Shown: positions 1 to 10,354 of the stretch, one piece after another
Layout of the letters: each line of letters begins with the position of its first letter
How positions within the stretch are numbered: position 1 is the stretch's first letter
DNA from: Corticium candelabrum
Lineage: Eukaryota; Porifera; Homoscleromorpha; Homosclerophorida; Plakinidae
Length of the DNA stretch: 64,000 nucleotides
Direction of reading: 5' to 3'
Assembly (NCBI RefSeq): GCF_963422355.1
Contig: NC_085091.1
Span: 4,013,523-4,077,522 of the forward strand
The notes under the pieces: generated by a model
Databases searched by the model: none
Told to the model about the DNA's origin: nothing
The model's input: the letters and a program-made list of their open reading frames with translations, nothing else
Program-made: the position numbers and the translations under genes

Positions 1-519
1 CCAATGTAGCAAAAGGCTAACTACTTGATACAACGAAAAAACACAACTGTCAGAGCCGGTAAAAAAATGACACAAAAAAGTCACGAGGTTCGCAACACAC
101 TAGCTAATTAGTGAGGTGTACAAATTATACGGCTTCCGTCCGCTACACCACCATGTTACAATCTTGACTATTGAAACAAGACCATATTAGCAGTTAAAAT
201 ATGTAAAGTTGTATTATTTTGTAAAAGTCAAAGCAAATCAAAAATTTACTGGCGACCGCCTACAAGTACAAGAAATCTTAAACTTGCATTGCGTAGCCGT
301 TGCCTTCTTCTTGCTTTTTGACGATCTGAAGATGCAAGATGGTCCGACCTGTCAAAGTCAATATAAATATACATGCATACAGGAATTATAGGCCATGCAC
401 ACAGTATACATGCAGTGTACAATCATGACCTAGCTATAGTGATCATGAGCAAATCATGACCTAATCTAACTATTATGAGCATGCAGCCAGCTACCTAGAG
501 ATATATAGCTAGTGCTCAC
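1..519. other. Left flank, no complete gene
   Basis: I see no convincing coding region between 1 and 465. The part next to 519 should be intron of the integrase-like gene whose first exon ends at 520 on the minus strand. Confidence 0.4.
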
Positions 520-732
520 CTCGCTTACGGCGTCAGACACGCAGCGTTCTAGTTCCTCTTTAGTCAGAGAACAACGTCGACTTATGCCTCTGTCTGTACA
601 GAAACGTCGAACAGATCGTTCGCTGAGTCCCCGAAGTCCTGGAAACATCGTCTGTAATTCTTCAGTAATGACAGCATGACTATTACCCTCTTCGACTCGC
701 TTCCGAACAAAATCTTCGTCAACTTCGTCCAT
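520..732 (-). CDS. First exon of an integrase-like (rve) gene of transposon origin
   Basis: From the ATG at 732 the frame runs 71 codons to 520 and then meets GAG|GTGAGC, a good minus-strand splice donor, so this reads as a first coding exon rather than a small complete gene. The segments GNSHAVI, GLRGLSERSVRRFC and RRCSL resemble the N-terminal helix-turn-helix-like part that precedes an integrase core in a family of multi-exon animal genes derived from transposons. I recognise this by pattern only. A TTG at 753 extends the frame, but the ATG is the sensible start. Later exons would lie left of position 1. The gypsy element inserted 76 bases upstream of this ATG, in the expected 5' flank. 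Confidence 0.5.
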
Positions 733-803
733 GGAGATCGAGAGTGGAGACAATGCACGACCTGCCGTTATATCGTGAGATGATAGATACCGGCTGGGGC
801 TTC

Positions 804-808
804 CCCGT
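804..808. repeat. Left target-site duplication of the gypsy element
   Basis: CCCGT at 804-808 is repeated exactly at 5300-5304, directly outside the two LTRs. A 5-bp duplication is usual for Ty3/gypsy integrases. Confidence 0.95.
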
Positions 809-910
809 TGTAGGGTAGACTAAATAGTGTGAGTATACGGGACCTGTTGATATATAATTCTATGGTTGTCTGCTTGAGACTGAACACGTTACAAGACTGA
901 GAACGGTACA
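809..910 (+). repeat. 5' LTR (102 bp)
   Basis: It starts TGTAGGGTAGAC and ends AACGGTACA, and is identical to the right LTR. It contains GATATATAATT, a possible TATA box, about the middle. Confidence 0.95.
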
Positions 911-924
911 TGGTGTCAGGAGTG
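911..924 (+). promoter_or_regulatory. Primer-binding site, complementary to tRNA-Leu 3' end
   Basis: TGGTGTCAGGAGTG follows the left LTR with no gap. TGG pairs with the CCA end of a tRNA, and the next eleven bases match the acceptor end of animal tRNA-Leu as I recall it. This fixes the plus-strand orientation of the element. Confidence 0.8.
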
Positions 925-964
925 CTGGATTGACTTGCGACAAGCGCAGAACAATCGACACAAC

Positions 965-3900
965 ATGTCAGGCGATGAGCATGAGCCAGAGGTCCCCGCA
1001 GCGCTCGAGCCGGAAGTTGACGCACACGCGGTGCAGCCAGCTGCAGTCGCAGGCGCAGTCCTAGTACAAGCGACAGTACCGATGCCAGGACCACTCAGAA
1101 CGAAAGGATCGTTATCCCAGAACTGGAGAGAGTGGCAGCAGGTTTGGAATTCCTATGAAATAGTGGCGCGACTCAATTCCCAGACAGATGATTACCGTCT
1201 GGCGACGTTCATAACTTGTATTGGGCATGCAGGACTGAGAATATATAACAGCTTGCCGTTCGCGAACAATGCAGAGAAGAGAGATATGGCCAAGGTATTG
1301 GAGCTAATGGAGGCCCACTGCATTGGGGAAACAAACGTGACGTATGAGAGATTTCTCATGGATAGGAGACAACAACAGCCAGGTGAGACATTTGATACGT
1401 TCCTAACAGCAGTAAAGGAAATGGCGCACAGATGTCAGTTTGGAGATAAAACTGATGAAATGTTGAGGGACAAAATTGTCTTTGGAGTTCTTGATGATAG
1501 CCTGAGGAAGCAATTGCTTCAGAAGAAGGGGTTAACTCTAGCATCCTGTGTAGACATGTGTAGAGCCCATGAAGCAACTGTGAAACAAATGAAGGATATG
1601 GGAGCAAATGGAGATGATGATGTACATGTAGTTAGATGCTACAAGAAGATGGTGAAGTCCAAGCCTGGGAAGACAGCAGGACAACCAAAAACACCTGACA
1701 AGTCCAGATATGAATGCAGTTACTGTGGATTGAAACATGCAAGAGGACGAAATAACTGTCCAGCGAATGGGAAGAAATGTAGCAAGTGCAGCAAGATGAA
1801 TCATTTCGCGAGGAAATGTAGATCAGGCACAGCAGACAAGAAAACAGTCCATTGCACACAACAGAGTAGTGATGAAGACGATCTGTTGTCATTGACTCTT
1901 ACTCAGGAAGAAGGGGTCAATTCGGTACAAGGGTATCAGAAACAGATATTTGCATTGATGGAAGTGGGTGGAAGAAACGTCAAGTTTCAGTTAGACACTG
2001 GGGCAACGTGTAATGTCATTCGCAAAGAAGATGTGCCACCAGGAACAAAAATTGAGCCCACCGAGCAACAATTGTCTATGTTTAACAAGACCAAGCTCAA
2101 AGCAGAAGGCAAATGCAATATTTCTCTACGAAACCTGAAGAATCACAAGAAGTACAGGGGCAGCTTTGTTGTCGTTGAAGGGGTGACATCCTCTATCATC
2201 GGAGCTAGGTCTGTACAGCAAATGGGGTTAATAGAAATCAAGTATGACAAGATACGAGCAATGGAGGACCAGAGAAGAGACCAGCAACAAAGAGATATTG
2301 ATCACCCAGGACTGACATTGGCAGATCTGACTGCACGATTCAAGAATGTATTTGAGGGTGAAGTAGGTCGACTGGGTGAGAAGTTGCGATTTGAAGTTGA
2401 TGAGACTGTGCAACCAGTACAGTTGCCAGTCCGAAGAGTTGCGGTTGCAATGAAACCTAAGCTGAAATCAGAATTGGAGAGACTGGAAAACCTGAAAATA
2501 ATTGAGAAGCAAGAAGCACCAACGAAATGGGTGTCGCACATGGTTGTGGTTCGGAAGCCAAACAATCACATCAGAATATGCTTAGATCCAAAGCCTCTCA
2601 ATAAAGCTTTGCAGAGGAGTCACTACCAGATGCCAACACTTGAGGAAGTCCTCCCTCAGTTGAGCAAAGCAAAGGTCTTTACTGTGGCAGACGCAAAGAA
2701 TGGCTTTTGGCATGTAGAATTGGATCAAGCAGCAAGTGAGATGACCACCTTTGGAACCCCTTTTGGTCGCTATAGGTGGAAGAGAATGCCCTTCGGCATA
2801 AATATCGCACCAGAGGTCTTCCAAAAACGAATTCGTGATGCCGTAGAAGACCTACCGGGAATCTGGGCATTGGCAGATGATATCTTGATTACTGGTGACG
2901 GAGATACAAAGGAGGAGGCGATTAAAGATCATGATCAGAAGTTAATTCGTTTCCTGCAAAGATGTGAATCAAGAGGAATCAAGCTGAACAAGGAGAAATT
3001 TCGGTTGAAGCTAGATAACGTCAAGTACATGGGTCATATACTGACCAACGAAGGAGTCAAACCAGATCCAGCAAAGATCAGAGCAATAGTTGACATGGAC
3101 AAACCCAGGGATGTAGCTGGGGTGCGGAGGATAATGGGTATGGTGAACTACCTTGCCAGGTATTTGAAAAACCTGACAGACGTGACAGAACCGCTGAGAC
3201 AGCTTACTCATAAGGATGCGGAGTTTGTATGGACAACAGTCCAAGATGAGGCATATCAGAAGATGAAAGACGCAGTGACAAAAGCACCACTTTTGAGGTA
3301 CTTTGATCCCAGGGAGCAAGTGACGTTGCAGTGTGATGCATCCAGCCAAGGGTTGGGAGCAACACTACTCCAATCTGGACAACCTGTTGCTTACGCAAGT
3401 AGAGCATTGAGAGATCCTGAGACAAGGTATGCTCAAATAGAAAAGGAGCTTTTGGCAATAATTTATGGTCTGGAAAAATTCGATCAATATGTCTATGGAC
3501 TACCAGTCATTGTGGAATCGGATCATAAACCATTGGAGATGATACAGCAGAAACCACTAGCAGCAGCTCCGAAGCGTTTACAAGCAATGCTGTTGAGACT
3601 ACAACGGTACGATGTGACAGTGAAATACAAACAAGGAAGTGAAATGTATATAGCAGATTTGCTATCGAGAGCCTACCTCAAGGATGAGACAGGAGGCAGT
3701 GAGGGTAAAATTCTCACATTTGACGAAGACGACGAGATTTCGCAGGCTACAGGAGGAAGTCTGGCAGTTTCAGAGGAAAGCCTGAATCAGATAAAGGAAG
3801 CGACAGCAAGAGATGAGACATCGACAGAGCTAAAGAAGGTGATACTAGAGGGATGGCCAGAAACAAAGCACAAGATATCGAGTCTCATAAAACCGTACTA

Positions 3901-5128
3901 TGGTGTCAGAGATGAATTAGCTGTTCAGAATGGACTAATTTTTCGAGGAGAGAGAGTTGTAGTTCCTCAGAGTATGAGAGCTCTAATGTTACAACGAATA
4001 CACTCATCACACATGGGGGTAAACAGCTGCATACGAAGAGCCAAAGATAACCTCTATTGGCCAGGCATGAGTTCACAAGTCAAGGACAGAGTAGAAAGAT
4101 GCGAAACATGTAGAAAGTTTGAGACTACGCAACAGAAAGAGAGCTTGAAACCACACTTCATTCCAGAACGACCATGGGTGAAGTTAGGAGCGGATTTGTG
4201 TAGTTTTGCTGATCATGAATACCTTGTCATTGCAGACTACTTAAGCAGTTTTATAGAGGTGGACCGTCTAGAAAAGACAACATCAGGTGCAGTGATTCGA
4301 GCACTAAAGAAACAGTTTTCAAGACATGGTATTCCAAATGAGCTTATCACTGATAATGGCCCACAATTTGTGTCTAAGGCATTTGAGGAATTTGCACAAA
4401 ACTGGGAATTCAAACACACAACATCAAGCCCGGGATATCCGAAGAGCAATGGAAAGGCAGAGAGTGCGGTCAAAGTAGTGAAAACACTCATGAAGAAAGC
4501 AGCAGATGCTAAGACGGATTTTTGGCTTGCATTATTGGAATATCGCAACACTCCCACCGAGGGTGTCCGGTTGAGTCCAGCACAGAGATTGTATAATAGA
4601 AGAACAAGGACATTGCTTCCAGCAAAGGACACAACACTACATCCAAAGATGGCGGAAGGTGCTGCAAAAGCATTAGTGGCACGCCAAGAGAAACAAGTTG
4701 AAAGATACAACAGACGGGCAAAGGATTTACCATCATTGGAGCTGGGAGAGGTAGTAAGAGTACAGCCATTGACAGGCAAGAGCAAACCATCACAATGGAA
4801 AAAGGCGGTGATTACTAAAACTCTACCCAACCGTTCGTATGAGCTCAATACGGAGTCAGGCAAATTATACAGACGAAATAGAGTTCATCTAAAGAAGACA
4901 AAGGAAAGTCCACCAAAGCAATGTGATAGCACAAGTCAAGGTGACGAAGAACCAACTCAAATTCGGCTAACAGTGAAACCGAAAGACCAAACAGTAAGAC
5001 CAACAGCAAAAGAAATGACAGTGAAACAAGTACCCAAAGAAGAGGGATTGCGACCAGCAAGAGTTACTAGAAGTGGTCGAGAGGTGAAAGTGCCGAAATA
5101 TCTGAAGGACTATGTTTGTTATAAGTAG
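965..5128 (+). CDS. Gag-Pol polyprotein of the gypsy element
   Basis: One frame of 1387 codons from the ATG at 965 holds Gag and Pol without a frameshift or stop. A TTG at 935 is in frame but is not a likely start. In order: a Gag-like region; two zinc knuckles (CSYC...HARGRNNC and CSKCSKMNHFARKC, about nt 1713-1821); a retropepsin site DTGA near 1995; reverse transcriptase with the catalytic pair in LADDILI near 2875; RNase H starting at CDAS near 3333; and an integrase with an HHCC zinc motif near 4000-4110 and a D,D35E core (Asp at 4193 and 4352, Glu at 4460). All expected catalytic residues are present. LADD in place of the more usual Y/F-x-DD is a modest variation. The protein would copy the element RNA and integrate the DNA product. 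Confidence 0.95.
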   Translation: MSGDEHEPEVPAALEPEVDAHAVQPAAVAGAVLVQATVPMPGPLRTKGSLSQNWREWQQVWNSYEIVARLNSQTDDYRLATFITCIGHAGLRIYNSLPFANNAEKRDMAKVLELMEAHCIGETNVTYERFLMDRRQQQPGETFDTFLTAVKEMAHRCQFGDKTDEMLRDKIVFGVLDDSLRKQLLQKKGLTLASCVDMCRAHEATVKQMKDMGANGDDDVHVVRCYKKMVKSKPGKTAGQPKTPDKSRYECSYCGLKHARGRNNCPANGKKCSKCSKMNHFARKCRSGTADKKTVHCTQQSSDEDDLLSLTLTQEEGVNSVQGYQKQIFALMEVGGRNVKFQLDTGATCNVIRKEDVPPGTKIEPTEQQLSMFNKTKLKAEGKCNISLRNLKNHKKYRGSFVVVEGVTSSIIGARSVQQMGLIEIKYDKIRAMEDQRRDQQQRDIDHPGLTLADLTARFKNVFEGEVGRLGEKLRFEVDETVQPVQLPVRRVAVAMKPKLKSELERLENLKIIEKQEAPTKWVSHMVVVRKPNNHIRICLDPKPLNKALQRSHYQMPTLEEVLPQLSKAKVFTVADAKNGFWHVELDQAASEMTTFGTPFGRYRWKRMPFGINIAPEVFQKRIRDAVEDLPGIWALADDILITGDGDTKEEAIKDHDQKLIRFLQRCESRGIKLNKEKFRLKLDNVKYMGHILTNEGVKPDPAKIRAIVDMDKPRDVAGVRRIMGMVNYLARYLKNLTDVTEPLRQLTHKDAEFVWTTVQDEAYQKMKDAVTKAPLLRYFDPREQVTLQCDASSQGLGATLLQSGQPVAYASRALRDPETRYAQIEKELLAIIYGLEKFDQYVYGLPVIVESDHKPLEMIQQKPLAAAPKRLQAMLLRLQRYDVTVKYKQGSEMYIADLLSRAYLKDETGGSEGKILTFDEDDEISQATGGSLAVSEESLNQIKEATARDETSTELKKVILEGWPETKHKISSLIKPYYGVRDELAVQNGLIFRGERVVVPQSMRALMLQRIHSSHMGVNSCIRRAKDNLYWPGMSSQVKDRVERCETCRKFETTQQKESLKPHFIPERPWVKLGADLCSFADHEYLVIADYLSSFIEVDRLEKTTSGAVIRALKKQFSRHGIPNELITDNGPQFVSKAFEEFAQNWEFKHTTSSPGYPKSNGKAESAVKVVKTLMKKAADAKTDFWLALLEYRNTPTEGVRLSPAQRLYNRRTRTLLPAKDTTLHPKMAEGAAKALVARQEKQVERYNRRAKDLPSLELGEVVRVQPLTGKSKPSQWKKAVITKTLPNRSYELNTESGKLYRRNRVHLKKTKESPPKQCDSTSQGDEEPTQIRLTVKPKDQTVRPTAKEMTVKQVPKEEGLRPARVTRSGREVKVPKYLKDYVCYK

Positions 5129-5184
5129 TTCGAATTGCGTTGAGTTTGTAGAACACTCTAGGAAGTTCTTTTCTTTTTGTTTTT

Positions 5185-5197
5185 AAAGAAAAGGGGA
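5185..5197 (+). promoter_or_regulatory. Polypurine tract
   Basis: AAAGAAAAGGGGA directly precedes the right LTR and would prime plus-strand DNA synthesis. Confidence 0.85.
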
Positions 5198-5299
5198 TGT
5201 AGGGTAGACTAAATAGTGTGAGTATACGGGACCTGTTGATATATAATTCTATGGTTGTCTGCTTGAGACTGAACACGTTACAAGACTGAGAACGGTACA
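5198..5299 (+). repeat. 3' LTR (102 bp)
   Basis: Identical in sequence and length to the LTR at 809-910. It is followed by the second CCCGT at 5300-5304. Confidence 0.95.
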
Positions 5300-5304
5300 C
5301 CCGT

Positions 5305-6638
5305 CAGATCTTTAGAGGCGTGGTCTAGATGATCCACGCAAATGTCCTCTAGCTAGATAGTTGCTTGGAGTCTTTCCAAATCGACTAGACGTCAACTTTC
5401 CAGTGTAGGCTAGACGTTGATCTCGTTGATTATAGATGCTCTAGACGCGTGCCTCCATGCAACGAGCTTCCCTCGCTCATCGCCGCAAGGAATGTCTCAC
5501 GCCTGAGCGTGACGGTTGACGAGAGCCAGGTGCAAGTGCTTACCGACTTGTTGTGAGAGGTCGGTCGCGTGCCTGTCGAGGCTTTCTCGTGCATCTCTTA
5601 ATTGCATTACATTGCATGCGTGCCAGAGGCGTGGCTGGGCGTGGCTAAGCTAGATGCAACTTTCGTCTTTCAATAGAATTGAATATTGAAGTCACCGGCG
5701 ACCGCCCGCGCGGTGTCATTATGTCGTTTATGAAATATGGCTCGCGCTAGCAGCTGCGGGTAACTTTCTATTTACATTTAGTACGGAGAAAGAAAATTGC
5801 ATCAGAGGCTCTAATCTAATATTCATAATTTACGAAAAGTGGACGGATGGAAAGATTGAATCTATTTGCAAAGTAAACGAATATTGACATCACAATTGTT
5901 CTTTAATCAATTTCTATTTTCAATGTAATGGAATATTGTAAGAGCAAGCAACGCCAGTCAATTCTTAATTTGACATTCAATTTTCAATTTGTTTCAAAAA
6001 GTAAAAATGGAATGGACGAATTGGCCACGCAAATTCAAAATTTAATATTTAATTTTTAAATTAAATTGAATATTGAATTTAATATTGAAAATTGAACTAA
6101 CGTGCTTGTAATTTCAATATTCCATTGCATTGAAAAAAGGAAATTGGTTAAAAATTTAAGTGTGTTTTCAATATTCGTTTTAATCTGTAAATAATTATAC
6201 TCAGTCGATCAATCAATTTTCAATTTTCAATAGAATTGAATATTGAAATTGCAAGCAACTTGTAGGCTATTTTCAATTTCTAATTCAATATTCAATTGTT
6301 GCTGGAAATTGAAAATGGAATGGACGAAATGGTCACGCACCCATAGCCATCATTTTCTCAAAATGTTTTTGGACTTGTTCTAATTACTTCGAAGGGTGTC
6401 CACGGTTTGGCGACTCTAACCTACTGATAATTCGACCTATATCCAGGTCTTAAAGAATACGCCGTTCTGCGTTTGTCCATGTAAGAGCGTCGAATACATG
6501 TCCCGTTCGATACGCCTGTTTCCTACATCGGCAGGAAGGTCTTCGAAGTAACAGCGTGCACCGCCCCCTCTACGCTACTCGCGCGTGCGTTTGGTAGGAT
6601 ATCCGGGAGTTAGTGCTATCATTTCTGTTGTCCTCACA
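5305..6638. repeat. AT-rich block with a duplicated ~305-bp unit
   Basis: No gene is visible. Between about 5700 and 6345 the sequence is full of CAATTTTCAAT and ATTGAATATTGAA motifs that can pair with each other. Two landmarks recur about 305 bp apart: GCAAGCAAC (about 5945 and 6248) and GGAATGGACGAA followed by CACGCA (about 6011 and 6319). This points to a diverged tandem duplication. The left part (5305-5700) is less AT-rich and has no recognised feature. Confidence 0.55.
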
Positions 6639-6840
6639 ATGCCTCCGAAGAGACGAAGGACGCTTTTTTCGTCCGCAGCTGCTGCTAGACAAAGCGCAGA
6701 CGTTTAGAAGAAGACGAATTAGCGAAAGAGCGACGTCTAGGCAGCAACAGCGAGAGGGAGACCAGAGCGCACGCTAAGGAAGGTGAGATAGCTACACGAC
6801 GACGATTAGACAGCAACAGACGCGTACGCAGAATCACCAT
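6639..6840 (+). pseudogene. Basic Arg/Glu-rich N-terminal fragment, possibly of a Helitron-type helicase ORF
   Basis: An ATG at 6639 opens MPPKRRRTLFSSAAAARQ. After a stop near 6705 a second frame continues with RRRLEEDELAKERR and TRRRLDSNRR until about 6840. Proline/arginine starts followed by arginine-glutamate-rich repeats are common at the start of Helitron/PIF1-like helicase ORFs in animals, but no helicase motif is visible here. The assignment is therefore a guess from composition. At least one frameshift is present. Confidence 0.25.
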
Positions 6841-6950
6841 CCTATTATTTCAAATTTGTTTGTGCGGGAATAGCAAGAGACTGGCTATTAATTCATACTC
6901 TGATCTGACGTGCTGCATCATTAATTAGGTTAATCCTTTTATTTGCTTAG

Positions 6951-7052
6951 TGTTGGGTAATGGGCATGCACAGACTCTGCCTTTCCGCTTAGAAGGAAGA
7001 GTCAGAATTTTTGAAGGGTGTGTTGAGTAATGGGCATGCGCAGACTGTGCCC
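6951..7052. repeat. Short direct duplication, 70 bp apart
   Basis: TGTTGGGTAATGGGCATGC at 6951 recurs as TGTTGAGTAATGGGCATGC at 7021, each followed by CAGACT-type sequence. This is a small imperfect tandem duplication. Confidence 0.6.
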
Positions 7053-7094
7053 GTACAATAGAACGACACACTTGGCACTTGCTAACTATTTTAT

Positions 7095-8771
7095 CAACAC
7101 TAGGAAAAAGGCCAGGAAGAACACCAAGAGTAAAAAATATGATGTCCGGTCTGTTGTCTGTAGTTGTATAACGACTCCTCGGCTACCCGGTGGTGAATAT
7201 GCAGCCCACGAAAACAATCAGATGAGATGGACGAAATTGACTCATGAGACCATGCCGGCCCGCCACCAGTCTTACAGATCAGCAAATGGTATCCACTGTC
7301 ATCTATAAGAGCTCCACAATTGCAGGTCGTCCAGCCGGAGAGGGCTATGGGCAAACCCAAACAAAGGAAGGACGCCAAGCGAAATTCGCAAGAATTGAGT
7401 GTGAACTCTTCCGATATAGAGATAGTGTTAAGCCAAGCCCCAGCGCCCTTACCTGTTGTTGAGCGTAGGCAGGCTGCATCTCTGGCAGTGGTGGCATTTT
7501 GAATAGATACTAAGCGTTGGAAGCAGTGATAGAAGATAGCCTTTGTTGAATTTTCCCAGCACATGGCAGGTAGTCAGAGATACATTTTCCTGGAGGAACA
7601 GACCGTGCTATGGCCTCACTGATTGGAGAGGTTGAAGAGCTTAAGAGACTGTCGGTGATAGGTCGTAAAACAGGGAATCGGAATGGCAGCTCTGTAAAAA
7701 GCATTGGTCCAGGATGCAACAAAAGCTTGTTGTCTCACTGACAGCAAAGAAATCATTCCAAAACCGCCCATTCTGATGGTAAAGAAACCTGATGCCAAAT
7801 CCTGTCATCGAGCATGTCATAACCTAAGAGGTAAGAAAAGGTTTCTTGTGTCCTAGAGTCATGGATTGTAGAAGCATGAACTAGCAAATCAGGATGGTCT
7901 GTCCGGGCCAACTGGTTAAGGTTGGGAACGTAACAGCATCATAATAACAGCATTGCACTCTGAACATCATCCAATTTGGTAAGCTGATCGCACAGTGAGG
8001 GCTTTGACTGGCCTATGGTGGCACAAGAGGACGTAGCGAATGACATCGAACCTATTGGAGAACCAAGGAAGAGTGCACTCTCACAAGACACAGGAATTCC
8101 TTCAAACTCTTCAACAGCAGTTGAGGACGATGGAGAGAATATCTCGCACTTTTTGTCTGCTATGACCAGATTGATGGCTGAGAAGGTCTCCTTCAAGTCA
8201 TGAAACGCAGCCAGAACAGATTTCGTCCCTCTTAGCAAGAATACATCATCCAGGTAGGGCAGTACGCATACTTGAGAGTGGGATTTCTGAATCTTAGTTA
8301 AAACTGGATGAATGGTCGTGGCAAAAAGAACAGGACCCAGAGGGTCTCCTTGATGAACTCCCTCCTCAGAGGGAATTATTACCCTAGAGGAACCCTGCAT
8401 GAAGACAAGGGATCTAGGTTTGCCATACATTTGAATTACATGGTTGTACAAGTCAGGAAATGTAAGAGAAAACTAAGTCTTGTTCCATGATCTGGTCTCT
8501 GTTGACAGAATTGAACGCATTCTTAACATCTGACTTCAAAACTATCCAGTTGGGATTAGATTCCAAAGTGAGACTTATATGATGCGCTATCAACTCTGTA
8601 CCACATTTCGTAGACACACAATGCTGAATGGGACAGAAAACTTTAGTAAACTCTTCCTTTTTTTGTGAACAAATAGTCTTGGCTGTAAGTTTCGCCGATG
8701 GCAATGGGTCTCACATCACATTTGGCTTGGGCAGTGCAATCAGTCTTGAAGAAGAAAAGAAGGTGGCGGCC
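7095..8771 (-). pseudogene. Non-LTR retrotransposon copy B1: reverse transcriptase and start of RLE domain
   Basis: Read from right to left, three frames give a reverse transcriptase. Motif A (LKSDVKNAFNSVNRD) is near 8500-8540, the QGDPLGPVLF segment near 8350, and the catalytic YLDDVFLL near 8240. A connection region follows (LLLRYCYVPNLNQLAR), then a zinc-binding CNCG...YHLLICKTGGGP segment near 7270-7330 and NRPDIIFF, the first acidic part of a restriction-like endonuclease (RLE), near 7140. RT plus C-terminal zinc finger plus RLE is the layout of R2-like site-selective elements. The copy has several frameshifts, lacks its 5' end and stops inside the RLE domain on the left. It is related to copies B2-B5. 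Confidence 0.8.
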
Positions 8772-8794
8772 ACATCTGTCTGTCTGTCTGTTTG
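8772..8794. repeat. (TCTG)n tract between B1 and B2
   Basis: CATCTGTCTGTCTGTCTGTTTG separates the truncated 5' side of B1 from the 3' end of B2. Confidence 0.85.
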
Positions 8795-10239
8795 TTAAAA
8801 CATACATTTTTATTTAATCAAGCATTTACACCATGAGCAACTAAAAAGAAACTACCAAGAAAAAGTTGACAGCAAAACACTAATACAACATGCAGTACCA
8901 TTATGTCTGTCCATCTGTCTGTCAATAGTATTATATGTTTGTCTGTGTGTCTGTTTTTATATATTTTCCAACATCAAACTATCATACATTGCTGCTGAAT
9001 CACAAAATTTACGAGTCCACAACTAGCAAGTAAACTAAAAGCATTACGATATAAAGCCAAAATAAAACGCAACCACTGAAGAAATCTAACTTAAACTAAA
9101 AACTAAAGTCCTATACTCAATGACTGAAAAATTGGTTGCTGAATGGTTCAACACTCACATCTTCAGCCTTGAGCAATGACAATTTTCTTATAATAACCTT
9201 TGCATTACGTTTCTGCAGTTAATTGTATTGAAAATCTCTTCCTCCCAAAATCCATGAACTTGTCAATGTTAGGTCTGCCAACTTCATCTACGGTTCGTTT
9301 GCCTAGATGTTGAAGAAATTTCTAGCTTCATCTCCCCATCTACCAAATTGCTCCATAACAAGTGGAATCAATTTTATAGATCTTCCTCCTTGCAGCTTCT
9401 CATTATTATATCTAGCATGTTTCTCTCTTCTCGCTTTGTGGATGTCGCTCTGTCAACACTACTCAATGTTGGAAAAATATCTGAGCTCCACGGATGAGCT
9501 AGGGCAATATCTAGATCAAGGCTATATCTGACCGTGTTTTTGAATCAAAAGATGACTATATCCGGGCGATCATCAAAAGTAGTATCAATGACGTAGCTCA
9601 CGACGACTGTCAATTCTGAGACTTTGCAGGCATTCTGACCAAACCAACGCAACGCATTCCTGTGACCAAACAGGACCATTGTTGGTCTTGCAGGTAAGAA
9701 AATGGTAGCCGCTTTTGACTAGAGGTGAGTTGCAGTTACAAGACTCTACCCATTCTGAAATGACAATAGGCAGACCCAATCTCATACGGCACCAAGCGAA
9801 ATTTACAAGGGTTGAGTGCGAATCCGTGTGAGGTTGGTAGTGCATGGAACCATGCGCCTACGCCCTAGCTCTTCTTGGAGAGAGCGAAATATTGCTTCAT
9901 CTCTTGCAGTTGGAGCTGCATCAACCAAGTTCTGGAAATCATTATTGGAATTAGAAACGGACAATTGCAGTTGTAGCTTTTTAATTCCTTTGTACTCTGA
10001 GGTCTTCTTCTTGTAATCTGAGGTCTTCTTCTTTGTTGGAAGGTGTGGTGGAAAAGCACATCCAGTAGGGCTGGATGCGTCGCAAGGGAATTTGTTCATG
10101 ATGACTTTCATATATGCTGTTTGCAAACCTGATCACTCACAAGTTTCTCACCAAGAAGATGACCAATGTTTTCCAAGATTGAAATCTTGGATGGAGGCAG
10201 CTTCAGATAGCAAACTAGGCTCTACAGATCTAGCCCAAT
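8795..10239 (-). pseudogene. Non-LTR retrotransposon copy B2, 3' part (split by a hAT insertion)
   Basis: On the minus strand the frame enters from the hAT border as WARSVEPSLLSEAAS and continues in pieces. These include a GRRRMVPC segment, the zinc motif CNCN...YHFLTCKTNNGP (about 9655-9735) and, near 9320-9400, a KLQGG...IPLVMEQFG stretch that matches LPGG...IPLVMKHFE in B3. The RLE core is decayed. The 3' end has an AATAAAAATG stretch close to the (TCTG)n tract at 8772. The 5' continuation of this copy lies at 14918-15098 beyond the hAT element, and removing the hAT and one CCAAT restores the reading frame across the junction. Confidence 0.75.
10235..10239. repeat. Left target duplication of the hAT element
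   Basis: CCAAT at 10235-10239 is repeated at 14913-14917, directly outside the two hAT termini. Confidence 0.8.
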
Positions 10240-10354
10240 CAGTGTTCGTCAAATTGGTAGCCCGGGCGCTCCGGACAACCACAAATATTGGATGGGCAAC
10301 CAAAAATGCATCTGCAGGTAGCCCAGGACAACTACGCAATGTTTGGGCAACATA

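Larger units (their letters stand above)
809..5299 (+). mobile_element. Complete Ty3/gypsy-type LTR retrotransposon
   Basis: The element is 4491 bp. It has LTRs that begin TG and end CA, a 5-bp CCCGT target duplication, a primer-binding site directly after the left LTR, a polypurine tract directly before the right LTR and one long uninterrupted gag-pol frame. The two LTRs are identical base for base by reading, so the insertion looks recent and the copy may be active or recently active. The LTRs are very short (102 bp) for this class. Joining the flanks and removing one CCCGT gives the pre-insertion site. Confidence 0.95.

Noticed and set aside
935..964. Extended gag-pol start at a TTG
   Set aside because: Eukaryotic initiation at this TTG is unlikely; the ATG at 965 is 30 bases downstream in the same frame.
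4237..4863. 208-codon minus-strand frame opposite the gypsy integrase
   Set aside because: Shadow of the gag-pol frame.
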